Origin: CBDFKS01 sp965248905 | GTDB taxonomy: Bacteria > Chloroflexota > Dehalococcoidia > Lucifugimonadales > JAGWBF01 | DNA: 64,000 bases | Reading direction: 5' to 3' | Assembly (NCBI GenBank): GCA_965248905.1 | Contig: CBDFKS010000007.1 | Span: 930,001-994,000 of the forward strand | Shown: positions 55,889 to 64,000 of the stretch, piece after piece | How the letters are laid out: every line of letters begins with the position of its first letter | Position numbering within the stretch: position 1 is the stretch's first letter | Position numbers and translations under genes: made by a program | The notes under the pieces: model-generated | Database searches by the model: none | Told to the model about the DNA's origin: nothing | What the model saw: the letters and a program-made list of their open reading frames with translations, nothing else

Positions 55889-56107
55889 ATGATACAGACA
55901 CCTCGATTCTTTACCTATGGAGTACCAGAACGGGAGCCACAAGTTTTCACGTTCAAGGTTGAACGGGAGACCAAAAACACCGTTCGGTACCTGGAACAGA
56001 CAGAAGGCAAGCCCCGGGCCATTGGGACCTTGTACGTACAACAATGGGCGTTGGGGGAGAACCCGCCCGAAACCATCGCCGTCACCATCCAAGACGGGAT
56101 CGCTTAG
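55889..56107 (+). CDS. Small conserved protein of unknown function
   Basis: A 72-residue ORF. KVERETKNTVRYLEQ and AIGTLYVQQWALGENPPETIAVTI resemble a small beta-rich family (ETKNTVRF...GTLYV...) that I know only as hypothetical proteins of actinobacteria, Chloroflexi and their phages. No strong ribosome site. It lies between two tRNA-like fragments, hence possibly part of a reduced mobile element. Confidence 0.5.
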   Translation: MIQTPRFFTYGVPEREPQVFTFKVERETKNTVRYLEQTEGKPRAIGTLYVQQWALGENPPETIAVTIQDGIA

Positions 56108-56857
56108 TACCGATTCGGGATAGAAACGGGAAAGACTTCGCCGAAAAGAGGAGTGCGTAAGATGGTCCAACAAGGTCCATCTCGCCCTTCCTTCGTCCTT
56201 GGCCCTCCAACGCGGGCGCCAGGGAAAGACCGACTGTGGTATCAGCACGGGTGTTCCGTGCTGAGTTGTTGATGTATGGCCAACGGATGGGCTTGCGTGG
56301 CGTGTTCGCTGCCCTGCGCCAGGCGAGATAGAATGTCATATCCGAGTTCAAAACATCGGCTCTCCTAGCAGGCCGCGAGCAAACTTCAGATGCTGAACGG
56401 CTCTAGGCAAAGGATTCTCGGCCTGCACCACACGCTACAAAATCTTACCAGTGACACTATCCGCGAATAGTGATGTCGCTCTGAGTCGAATACGGATGAA
56501 ATCCGATAGAGCGACGGGGAGGCGAGGAAGGTCGAACCACACCTGGGACACGGAGAGCCGCTACGGCTGGCGGCCTAGTTGATTGGGTCAGATCGCCGGT
56601 TCGACTCCGGTCGGGTCCGACAAGGTTTTAGTGGCTAAGTCCTCATCCCCATTGGCTTTGCAAGTATTGGGTCTCCGACCCCTCAGCTTGAAAGGTCGGA
56701 GTCGCGATCTAATCTCACCTCGGGCAGGTCGGTATGTTTTTAATTTTGGCTTGTCTGGAAGAGATCTGCCCGCTTCCTGTCCTTCTGCCTCAACCTCTTC
56801 TCCAGCCTTGGAATCTTCGGGGATGGCCACAGATGCCCCACATCATGGTAGGGCCAA
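56108..56857. other. 750-base region without a supported gene
   Basis: It contains the second tRNA-like 3' fragment at 56590-56622 and no ORF with a credible start and composition. The open frame at 56583-56870 starts inside the tRNA-like fragment and has no family resemblance, so I do not call it. Confidence 0.6.
56590..56622 (+). pseudogene. tRNA-like T arm and 3' acceptor fragment
   Basis: AGATC (variable-loop pattern), T arm GCCGG-TTCGACT-CCGGT with a canonical T loop, then CGGGTCC-G and ACA. A GGACACG at 56546-56552 pairs with the acceptor with one mismatch, but no acceptable D or anticodon arm forms in between. I interpret this as a degraded tRNA or a 3'-end attachment-site remnant. 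Confidence 0.5.
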
Positions 56858-57652
56858 TTACACCTGTTGAGCGTTCTGTTTGAAGAAGGCCTCAGCCTCT
56901 TCGTCTCTGGGGAATACGAGCTCCACCCGAAGCTCGTCCAGGGTCACCTCACGGGCCGTTCCGAACCGCGCCACTATGCCTACGGTCCTGATCACCTGGT
57001 CTCCGATCCGGAGGTGGGGACAGACCACTAACTCGGATCCAGGGCCTTGAATATCAAAGGGGACATCTTTCATATAAGCTTCCGCTCGCTCCAGGAGCTC
57101 TTGAAGACGCTCGTCTGGACCTGAATCTGCCACTTCTCTTCGCATCCGGCGTAGGAACATCCACCCCACTGCCGAGAAGTTCTCGATCATCTCACGCATT
57201 GGCCCCGGCCCTAGGATTGCATCGACAAGATTGATAGGGCCGTCGCCGTTCTGGAGAAAGATTCGACGACCCGCGGCATTAGCATCGATCAGGTCCCACC
57301 AGCGGTTGATAACGAATGCGGGATAAGGCTCGTGTGATTCGAGCATCTTGCGAATGGCGTCGCGGAACGGCGCGGCGGCCTCATCCGACAGCGGCACCTC
57401 GGGATAGTTGGGCGCCAAACCTGCTGCCTCTAGCAAGGTGTTCCGGTCTCGAATGGGAACCTCCAAAGCCTCGGCAACTTTGTGAACGACATCCTTCCTG
57501 GGCCTTGAGCGGCCCGTTTCAATGAAGGAGAGGTGACGCTGCGACATGTCCGCTCGAACGGCCAGGTCCAGCTGGCTCAGTCCACGCCGTCGCCGCCACT
57601 GCTTCAAGTGGCGGCCAAAGGCAGTCCCTTGGCCGGGAGTTGCAGTACTCAC
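56858..57652 (-). CDS. XRE-family regulator with MmyB-like ligand-binding domain
   Basis: A 264-residue regulator. The N-terminal helix-turn-helix (FGRHLKQWRRRRGLSQLDLAVRADMSQRHLSFIETGRSRP, split here as one 40-residue region at 12-51) is followed by a PAS-like MmyB-type domain (YPAFVINRWWDLIDANAAGR...; LVVCPHLRIGDQVIRTVGIVARFGTAREVTLDELRVELVFP...). Such proteins regulate neighbouring oxidoreductase or hydrolase genes. GTG start after GGAGGTGG. It diverges from the SRPBCC-dehalogenase pair, which it may control (inference). Confidence 0.9.
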   Translation of the reverse strand: MSTATPGQGTAFGRHLKQWRRRRGLSQLDLAVRADMSQRHLSFIETGRSRPRKDVVHKVAEALEVPIRDRNTLLEAAGLAPNYPEVPLSDEAAAPFRDAIRKMLESHEPYPAFVINRWWDLIDANAAGRRIFLQNGDGPINLVDAILGPGPMREMIENFSAVGWMFLRRMRREVADSGPDERLQELLERAEAYMKDVPFDIQGPGSELVVCPHLRIGDQVIRTVGIVARFGTAREVTLDELRVELVFPRDEEAEAFFKQNAQQV

Positions 57653-57914
57653 GTTTCCACCTCCAGTAGGCTGTTGTAGCCATGTTGCCCCAGTTTACAG
57701 CCTATGGCAATTACTCTTTAGGGAATTGAGAACATTATTCATCGTATTTATTCTGAGGAGTACCGAGAGAGATGGCGATCTTGTAGGCAGCAATTCGCCT
57801 TAGAAGCGAAACCAGCCAGAAAAGGGGGGGAACCGATGACAGGCAGAACCTATTGAAGATGGTCGGAGTCCGTAGCAAAACAACAAGAACAAAATTCAAA
57901 CTAAATAGGAGACC

Positions 57915-58427
57915 ATGAAAATGACGAGGGTTACAAGTGAAATTCGAATCGACGCACCAAAAGATAAGGTCTGGGAAGTCGTAGCCGACTTGGGGTCGGT
58001 GAGTGTCTGGAATCCTGTACTTGCCGGGTCTTACTACACATCTGAAGCCAAAGAGGGACTCGAAGCGGCCCGTCACTGCGATTTCCCCGATGGGGGATAT
58101 GTTAAGGAGCGTACTTTAGAGTGGAATCCTGGGGAGTCTATCAAGTTAGAGATTTACGAAGGAACCATACCCTTTGACAACGCTACGGGGTCTCTTTCAG
58201 TCGTAGACGATGGAGATGGTACTATCGTGACCTTGGCGATCGAATACGACCTGAAGGCGGATGTCCCGGTGGACCCGCAAGAGATCGAGCGGCAGAATCG
58301 CGAGGAGTTGCTCCCCCTGGTATTGGCAGGCTTAAAGCACTATATCGAGACAGGCGAGCCTATGCCGATGCCCGAAGCTGCCCGAAACAGCGAGTCAATC
58401 CTAACCTTGAATCCAACGAATATCTAA
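57915..58427 (+). CDS. SRPBCC/START-like ligand-binding protein
   Basis: A 170-residue member of the polyketide cyclase/Bet v1-like superfamily: TSEIRIDAPKDKVWEVVADLG at the N-terminus, a beta-sheet core (YVKERTLEWNPGESIKLEIYE) and a long C-terminal helix that ends the cavity. Likely binds a hydrophobic small molecule. AGGAGA precedes the ATG. It lies 37 bases before the dehalogenase and is probably co-transcribed with it. Confidence 0.8.
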   Translation: MKMTRVTSEIRIDAPKDKVWEVVADLGSVSVWNPVLAGSYYTSEAKEGLEAARHCDFPDGGYVKERTLEWNPGESIKLEIYEGTIPFDNATGSLSVVDDGDGTIVTLAIEYDLKADVPVDPQEIERQNREELLPLVLAGLKHYIETGEPMPMPEAARNSESILTLNPTNI

Positions 58428-58464
58428 AAACTCGGACGTTCCATCACGTTTAGAGGAGACGAAT

Positions 58465-59352
58465 ATGACTACCCAACAACCCATATCGGCAGATTTCCCA
58501 TTCGAGTCACGCTATGTCGAGGTTCACGGCTCCAAGATCCACTACGTGGAGGAAGGGTCAGGCGACCCGGTGCTCTTCCTCCACGGCCAGCCAACCTCAT
58601 CCTATCTATGGCGAAACGTCATCCCGCACGTGTCTCCCGTGGCTCGGGCGATCGCAATGGACAACATAGGCTTCGGCAAATCGGACAAGCCCGACATCGA
58701 ATACCGCTTCGTCGACCATGCTAAGTACGTCGAGGGGTTTATCGAGGCCATGGGGCTTGAGAACGTGACATTGGTCATTCACGACTGGGGTTCGGCGCTG
58801 GGGTTTCACTATGCCATGCGCAACGAGTCCAATGTGAAGGGCATAGCCTTTATGGAGGCCCTTCTGATGCCTATCCCAAGCCTCGACTCAATGCCGTCGG
58901 ATGTGAAAGAGATCTTCACAGCATTCCGCACCCCCGAGATTGGGTGGGACATGATCGTGAACCAGAACATGTTCATCGAGCAGCTCATGCCGGGGATGGT
59001 CGTGCGCAAGCTTACTGAGGCCGAGATGGACGCTATCCGCGAGCCGTTCACCGACCCATCTACTCGTCTGCCCCTTTGGCGGTGGCCCAACGAGATCCCC
59101 ATCGGCGGCGAGCCGGCAGACGTCCACGAGATCATAAGCGCCTACGCTGCCAAGCTTCAGGAGTCGGACCTGCCTAAGCTGCTGTTCCACGCCGACCCTG
59201 GCACCATCATCCCGACGTCTATGGTGGAGATGATCAAACAAAGCTACAAGAACCTAAAGACGGTGGACGTAGGCCAAGGGATACATTACGTCCAAGAAGA
59301 CAACCCGCACTTGATCGGTGAGGAGATCGCCGCCTGGTACAAGACCTTGTGA
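58465..59352 (+). CDS. Haloalkane dehalogenase (subfamily II-like)
   Basis: An alpha/beta-hydrolase that removes halide from haloalkanes by an Asp-ester mechanism. The 295 residues align closely in layout with DhaA: FPFESRYVEVHGSKIHYVEEG, nucleophile in VIHDWGSALGFH (with the halide-binding Trp next to the Asp), catalytic acid Glu in FMEALLMPIP, and the His in GIHYVQEDNP. One notable change: the second halide-stabilising residue is Gln (HGQPTSSYLWR) where subfamily II enzymes have Asn. Cap-domain sequence (IEQLMPGMVVRKLTEAEMD) is as expected. GAGGAGA precedes the ATG. Substrate unknown. Confidence 0.9.
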   Translation: MTTQQPISADFPFESRYVEVHGSKIHYVEEGSGDPVLFLHGQPTSSYLWRNVIPHVSPVARAIAMDNIGFGKSDKPDIEYRFVDHAKYVEGFIEAMGLENVTLVIHDWGSALGFHYAMRNESNVKGIAFMEALLMPIPSLDSMPSDVKEIFTAFRTPEIGWDMIVNQNMFIEQLMPGMVVRKLTEAEMDAIREPFTDPSTRLPLWRWPNEIPIGGEPADVHEIISAYAAKLQESDLPKLLFHADPGTIIPTSMVEMIKQSYKNLKTVDVGQGIHYVQEDNPHLIGEEIAAWYKTL

Positions 59353-59821
59353 TGTTCCTGGGCCGGCCCGCTGCGGCCCACGCCGCGAAGCCCTCGCTAT
59401 CCCTGAGACGAAACGTGACGATGCGGGGGTGAAGACTGCCGACGATGCAATCGCCATGGTTGGCTCGAACCCCAACAAGTGTTGCTACTAAGTCGACGAG
59501 CCCCGGGCTATACAATGCTCAGGCCCGCGATGCCCTTTAGGGCCCGTCGGCAAGATGGTCGCCGACTACGCCACAGACCTCAGATATTGTAGTAAGGGAG
59601 ATAATTTACATGTTTGGTGCTCTTTCAACGGAACGGTTGGCCAGAGGCAGCGCATCTCATCCCCGACTAGTCATACTTGCGTGGGCAATTCTTTTCATCG
59701 CCGCTTTCGCGGCGGTCAACATGCTGTTTAGTGATTCCGTCACTTCTGAATTCAACCTGATAGGAAACTACGAATCGAAGCAGGCCAAGGAACTCCTAGA
59801 GGACCGCCTGCGCGGTCCTAG

Positions 59822-61577
59822 GAGCCTGAGCAATTAGTCGTGTGGTGCCGGGGCACTGCTGTACTCGCGCGATTTCCGCAAGGAGCGACGCTTGGGTGGG
59901 GACAGGGAGTTCTTGTAGACTGGAGGTCCACGCTACGGAGGCGCCAATGTTTCGATCGTACGATCAAAGCCAACCATTCCTACTGCCCCCGAGTTTGCAG
60001 GACTTCGTGGATGAGAATCACCCTGCTCACCTGATCAATGACTTGGTGGACCAAGTGGATCTGAGTGCCCTGGAAGCGCGCTACGGAAACCTCGGCCAGC
60101 CCGCCTACCATCCGCGCCTGATGCTGAAGGTCATCCTGTACGGTTTCACCGTTGGGATATTCAGCTCTCGCAAACTCCAGCGGGCCTGCCAGGAGAACCT
60201 GGCCTTCAAGTACCTGGCGGGCATGGAGACCCCGGTGTTCAGGACCTTCATCGAGTTCCGGCAGCGGCACAGGGACGATATGAAAGAGGTCTTCGTACAG
60301 ACGGTGAAGCTGGCCCGCGCCTTAGGGCTGGCGCGGCTCGGTGCGGTGGCACTGGATGGTTCCAAGGTAGAGGCCGACACTTCCAAGCATAAGGCCATGA
60401 GCTACGGCCGCATGCTGGAGGAGGAATCGAAGCTGAGGGTGGAAATTGAGCAGTTGCTCGAGGCGGCGCAGGCCACCGACGAGCAGGAGGACCAGGAATG
60501 CAGCCCCGATTCGGATGGCTACCGGGTGTCGGACGAACTGGCGCGGCGGGAACAGCGGCTGGAGAAGATCGAAGAGGCCAAGGCCGCCTTGGAGGAGCGG
60601 GAGAAGAGGGAACACCCCGACGAGCCGATCGACCCGAAGAAGCAGGTCTCCTTTGCGGACCATGATGCACGGTGCTTTAGCAAGCCGGGGGACGGGACTC
60701 GATACGTCTATAATGCCCAGGCCGCAGTGGACATGGACAACCAGATCATCGTGTCGAACCATATCGAGGACTCGGTCAGTGACGCACACGCAGCCGAACC
60801 GATCCTGGCGCACATGGAGCAGGAGCTGGACCAGGTGCCCCGGGCGTTGGTGACTGACGCGGGCTACGGGAACCAGAACACGCTGGACAGTTGCCGGAAG
60901 CGGGGCGTGACGCCGGTGTGTGCCACGACCCGAGAGGGAAAAGAAGGTCAGGAGGTAGGCAAACTGGACCGCCTCAGCTACGACCGGGATCAGGACAGGT
61001 TTGTTTGCCCCCGCGGTCACACCTTCGCCTTTGCTCATGAGCATCCCACCAACGGGGCGAGAACATACAAGACGATGGAGCCCGTGGCCTGCACGTGTGG
61101 CCAGTACGAAGCCGCTGATGGTCGTGAAGTGATCAGCGTGGGCCAGGGTCACCTGGCCAAACGCGAACTCAAGCGGATTATGGACGGGACGGGCCATCGA
61201 GAGCTCTATCGTCGGCGCAAATGTACGGTAGAACCGGTGTTCGGGCAGATCAAGGTCGGCATGGGATTCCGGCGGTTCTGGTATCGGGGTAGGCAGAACG
61301 TGGGCAGCGAATGGAACCTGGTGTGCGCCGCGTTCAATGTTAAGAAGATCGCGGCCTTGCTGCCCATCCAGCGTCACCCGGTCAACCCGGAGCAGGCCGC
61401 TGGCGACGAGGGCGCGAACCGGTCCATTTCGAAGCTGCGACCGCTCATCTTCCTCTTCTTCAGCGGTCCCGTGGCGCGATTCATCCGATCAATCCGTCCA
61501 CGGCCATCCGCGCGGTCTCCCTATTGCCCCACGCTGCTCGAGGCTCCCATGACCGGCATCACTAATTGCTCAGACTC
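59822..61577 (+). mobile_element. IS1182-type insertion sequence in an MMPL gene
   Basis: A 1756-bp element with 17-bp terminal repeats carrying one mismatch (GAGCCTGAGCAATTAGT at 59822-59838; ACTAATTGCTCAGACTC at 61561-61577) and a CTAG duplication at 59818-59821 and 61578-61581. It carries one transposase gene. It differs in length, ends and protein from the element at 16195, but both tips begin GAGCC and both use CTAG. Confidence 0.94.
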
Positions 61578-61581
61578 CTAG
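59947..61581 (+). CDS. IS1182-family transposase; stop codon supplied by the target site
   Basis: A 544-residue DDE transposase. DUF772-like N-terminus (FLLPPSLQDFVDENHPAHLIND...YHPRLMLKVILYGF), first Asp in VALDGSKVEADTSKH, second Asp in LVTDAGYGN, Glu in CTVEPVFGQIKVG; a Cys-containing insert (VCPRGHTF...CTCGQY) lies before the last residue. ATG 59947 (MFRSYDQ) is preferred over GTG 59842. The reading frame has no stop within the element: its TAG (61579-61581) lies in the flanking CTAG duplication, so the target site completes the gene. Confidence 0.9.
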   Translation: MFRSYDQSQPFLLPPSLQDFVDENHPAHLINDLVDQVDLSALEARYGNLGQPAYHPRLMLKVILYGFTVGIFSSRKLQRACQENLAFKYLAGMETPVFRTFIEFRQRHRDDMKEVFVQTVKLARALGLARLGAVALDGSKVEADTSKHKAMSYGRMLEEESKLRVEIEQLLEAAQATDEQEDQECSPDSDGYRVSDELARREQRLEKIEEAKAALEEREKREHPDEPIDPKKQVSFADHDARCFSKPGDGTRYVYNAQAAVDMDNQIIVSNHIEDSVSDAHAAEPILAHMEQELDQVPRALVTDAGYGNQNTLDSCRKRGVTPVCATTREGKEGQEVGKLDRLSYDRDQDRFVCPRGHTFAFAHEHPTNGARTYKTMEPVACTCGQYEAADGREVISVGQGHLAKRELKRIMDGTGHRELYRRRKCTVEPVFGQIKVGMGFRRFWYRGRQNVGSEWNLVCAAFNVKKIAALLPIQRHPVNPEQAAGDEGANRSISKLRPLIFLFFSGPVARFIRSIRPRPSARSPYCPTLLEAPMTGITNCSDS

Positions 61582-63640
61582 ACAGTTTGCGGACATAATC
61601 ATGGTCAGGTCGGAAACAATCACCGTGGACAACCCTGAATTCCAGCAGACTGTCGAGGCGGTCGTCGGCGGTGTTCAGAACCTGGGACCTGAGGTCGTAA
61701 AGGAGATAGAGACCTTCTACGACAATAGGAAGGAATCCCAAGTGTCGGAGAATCGCCAAGCGACCTTCTTCAAGGTTGGCCTGGTTGGAGATTTGACGGA
61801 GGCAGAGAGCAATGTCGAGGAGGTACACCACGCTCTGGATACGGTGACATTGCCCGACGGTTTCGAAGTGCATATAACGGGCCAGTCAACCCTTGGAGCA
61901 GAGTTCACCGTTACCGCCGAGGAGGATCTGGTAAAAGGTGAGACTTTTGGGGGGCTGATCGCGATAGTGATCCTTACCATCGTTTTTGGGGCGGTCGCCG
62001 CGATGGTTCTGCCGATGGCACTAGCGATTATGGCCATTGTCATCGCAACTGGTATGGCGGCGCTGGTCGGCCAGATATTCGAGCTTAACTTGTTCGTGCA
62101 GAACATCATCACGATGATCGGCCTTGCGGTCGGCATCGATTACTCGCTGTTCATCGTGTCCCGTTTCCGCGAGGAACGCAGGCGGGGTCTTGAGGTCAAG
62201 GAAGCCGTCGCCCTCGCCGGCGCCACCGCCAGCAGGGCCGTACTGTTCAGCGGCATGACGGTCGTGCTGGCGCTTATTGGCTTGCTCATCGTGCCGGCGA
62301 CCGTGTTCGTAAGCCTGGGACTGGGCGCTATCTTCGTGGTTATCGTCTCAGTGGCTGCTGGCCTGACTCTGCTCCCCGCGATCATGATGGTCATGGGAGA
62401 CAGGGTGAACTGGCTGAGCATCCCGAAATTCGGACATCGTGATCCCCAACCCGGAGAAGTGCCACGAGAGAGCGCTTGGGGCCGCTTTGCCCGCACCGTT
62501 ATGAGGGTGCCCATCGTCAGCTTGCTGATTGCTGTGGGGCTGTTACTGGGCGCCGGTTCCTTCTACCTGGACATCAACACCGGTACTTCAGGCGTAAGCT
62601 CGCTGCCCGACGGATTCCGCAGTAAGGATGGCTTCAATGCTCTCCAAACAGACTTCGGATTCGGACTCGACTCTCCCGCCGACATCGTTATCGACGGCGA
62701 CCTCCAGTCGCCTGAGGTCCTGAATGCCATCGACGCCCTCACTGCCAGACTGGCGGAGGACAGCAGGTTCGGCGAGGCCAGCTTGGAGATCAACGAGGCC
62801 AACGACCTCGCCGCTCTCGTGGTCCCGCTGGCCGGTGACGCGACCAGCAAGGCCACAACAGAGGCGGTTGAGGAGTTGCGAGAAGATTTCATCCCGGACG
62901 CGTTCCGTGGTGTTCAGGCCGGCGTGTACGTTGGCGGTCCTTCGGCGGATGATATCGACATGAACAACGTCGCCCGGCGGTACCAGCCGATCGTGTTCGC
63001 CTTCGTGCTGGGGCTAAGCTTCATCCTGTTGATGATAGTTTTCCGCTCCATAGTCATACCGTTCACAGCCATCATCATGAACCTGCTGTCGGTTGGCTCC
63101 GCTTACGGATTGTTGGTTCTGGTGTTCCAGAAGGGGTACGGAACCGGATTTTTCGGATTCGACCAAGACGTGATCCAACCCTGGATGCCGTTGATGCTAT
63201 TCACCATTCTGTTTGGCCTGTCGATGGACTACCAGGTGTTCCTCCTCAGCCGAATACAGGAACGATACAACCAGACGGGGGACAACTCAGAATCGGTTGT
63301 GCACGGAGTGACAACGACGGCGGGTTTGATCACAGGAGCGGCGATCATCATGGTAGCCGTGTTCTCCGGTTTTGCGGCGGGGCGGCTGGTCCCACTTCAG
63401 CAGTTCGGATTCGGGCTTGCTGTGGCGGTGTTGGTTGACGCCACTATTGTTCGCACCGTGCTTGTGCCATCGACCATGCAGTTGCTGGGACACCGCAATT
63501 GGTACTTGCCCAGGTTCCTCAACTGGCTACCGGAATTCCGCATCGAGGCCGGGCGTGAACCGACGGAGGAAGCCCCTGTCGAGAGCGGAGACGACTGAAC
63601 GACTCGCCTAGGACCATCGTCGCACGAACCCAATATTCAC

Positions 63641-63881
63641 ATGAGAAAATGCTCGCCGGCCGAAGCCACAATGCTTCGCCTCCCTAGAGCAAAACCGTAC
63701 ACTCTAGTCGTCGACGCCGCCCTGATGGGATACGCAAACTTCGACGGTGCGGTGAACTATGAAGACGTCAATCTCGTCACCCTGAACCGGGGGAGACTAG
63801 TCGTTAACTTGGCTGGAAGGCAACTTCAACGAGGAGGCAGGGGTCGATGTGGTGGACCTGGCGAGGGCCGGCAATGAATAG
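63641..63881 (+). pseudogene. Frameshifted dockerin-like/Ca-binding tail fragment
   Basis: In the first frame, GYANFDGAVNYEDVNLVTLNRG matches the first half of a type I dockerin-like EF-hand pair. From ~63804 one frame over, LTWLEGNFNEEAGVDVVDLARAGNE gives the second half and ends in TAG at 63879. One base gained or lost between ~63800 and 63808 explains the break. No upstream catalytic or adhesive domain precedes it, so it is the 3' end of a lost secreted-protein gene. Alternatively, this is a short decayed repeat protein. Confidence 0.5.
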
Positions 63882-64000
63882 GGGCAGGCCATAGTCCACC
63901 TTGGCCTCAATCCGTGGCTAACGGACGGTCCTAGGGGTTTTCCAAGAATATCGCCTGGAAGGACCCGGTGTTTTTCAGTTGACATTCGTTGTATATTCTG

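Larger units (their letters stand above)
59610..63598 (+). pseudogene. MMPL/RND-type transporter split by an IS1182-like insertion
   Basis: A hydrophobe/amphiphile transporter of the MmpL type. The 5' piece (59610-59821) holds the first transmembrane helix (LVILAWAILFIAAFAAVNML); the 3' piece (61582-63598) holds the porter domain, five helices with the GIDYSLFIVSRFREE motif, the second porter domain and the last helices with GLSMDYQVFLLSRI. Deleting bases 59822-61577 plus one CTAG gives a continuous 743-codon frame reading RLRGPRQFADIIMVRS across the join. The 3' piece alone starts at ATG 61601 without helix 1, so function is probably lost. Confidence 0.93.

Noticed and set aside
56546..56622. 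A complete tRNA gene
   Set aside because: The acceptor pairs with one mismatch and the T arm is good, but the anticodon stem does not pair and no D arm forms.
56583..56870. 95-codon ORF starting in the tRNA-like fragment
   Set aside because: Translation of a tRNA T arm gives a well-known spurious peptide; no other support.
1..64000. CRISPR array or known antiviral defence cassette
   Set aside because: No regularly spaced short repeats and no Cas, retron, toxin-antitoxin or restriction endonuclease genes were seen; the only methyltransferase is in the island without a nuclease partner.

Overview
The window looks like a bacterial chromosome segment of moderately high GC, most likely from an uncultured Chloroflexota lineage of the Dehalococcoidia/SAR202 type. 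That placement is an inference from gene content: two amidohydrolases, an LLM flavin oxidoreductase, a GMC oxidoreductase, a haloalkane dehalogenase, a class I FBP aldolase and a cyclase-AAA-TPR protein. No rRNA gene or intact tRNA is present. The window opens inside the 3' end of ftsH and ends just past an MMPL transporter gene.

Layout. 1-11.7 kb: housekeeping and catabolic genes (ftsH end, D-aminoacylase-like and dihydropyrimidinase-like amidohydrolases, a DRE-TIM lyase, the giant helicase Lhr, pyrD) with three palindromic intergenic repeats. 11.8-15.7 kb: a DUF2277 protein, exonuclease III, an SDR, a membrane protein and a secreted protein. 15.8-20.8 kb: a two-component system whose response regulator is split by an IS1182-type element, followed by an IS630-type element. 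21-22.8 kb: an AllA-like protein and class I aldolase. 23.2-37.1 kb: one giant modular surface protein (Ca-binding repeats, LamG, CSLREP/beta-helix, cadherin-like, PKD) broken by an IS1595-type element carrying a BRO/DinD-like passenger gene and by a single amber codon. 37.3-42.5 kb: a methyltransferase/UbiA-like/NmrA-like operon, an LLM oxidoreductase and a GMC oxidoreductase. 42.9-49 kb: a degraded phage- or plasmid-like island with a primase-polymerase, a ParB-DNA methyltransferase fusion and unknown ORFs, bordered by a recombinase-type HTH remnant and a GMC gene fragment. 49-55.7 kb: a ferritin-like protein, two small secreted proteins, a 1242-residue cyclase-ATPase-TPR signalling protein and yajQ. 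55.7-56.6 kb: two tRNA 3' remnants around a small conserved ORF. 56.9-59.4 kb: a XRE/MmyB-like regulator, an SRPBCC protein and a haloalkane dehalogenase. 59.6-63.6 kb: an MMPL transporter gene split by a second IS1182-type element.

The dominant theme is recent mobile-element traffic. Four insertion sequences can be delimited to the base. Three of them (two IS1182-like, one IS630-like) sit in CTAG tetramers, and two host genes can be rebuilt in frame by removing the element plus one CTAG. The island genes carry two apparent one-base losses in G runs, and three consecutive island ORFs share one frame separated only by stops. These could be real decay or, for the G runs, sequencing error. I found no CRISPR array and no recognisable defence cassette. 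The least-explained objects are the IS1595 element with its regulator-like passenger, the primase/ParB-methyltransferase island, the giant adhesin, and a 102-bp dispersed intergenic repeat.
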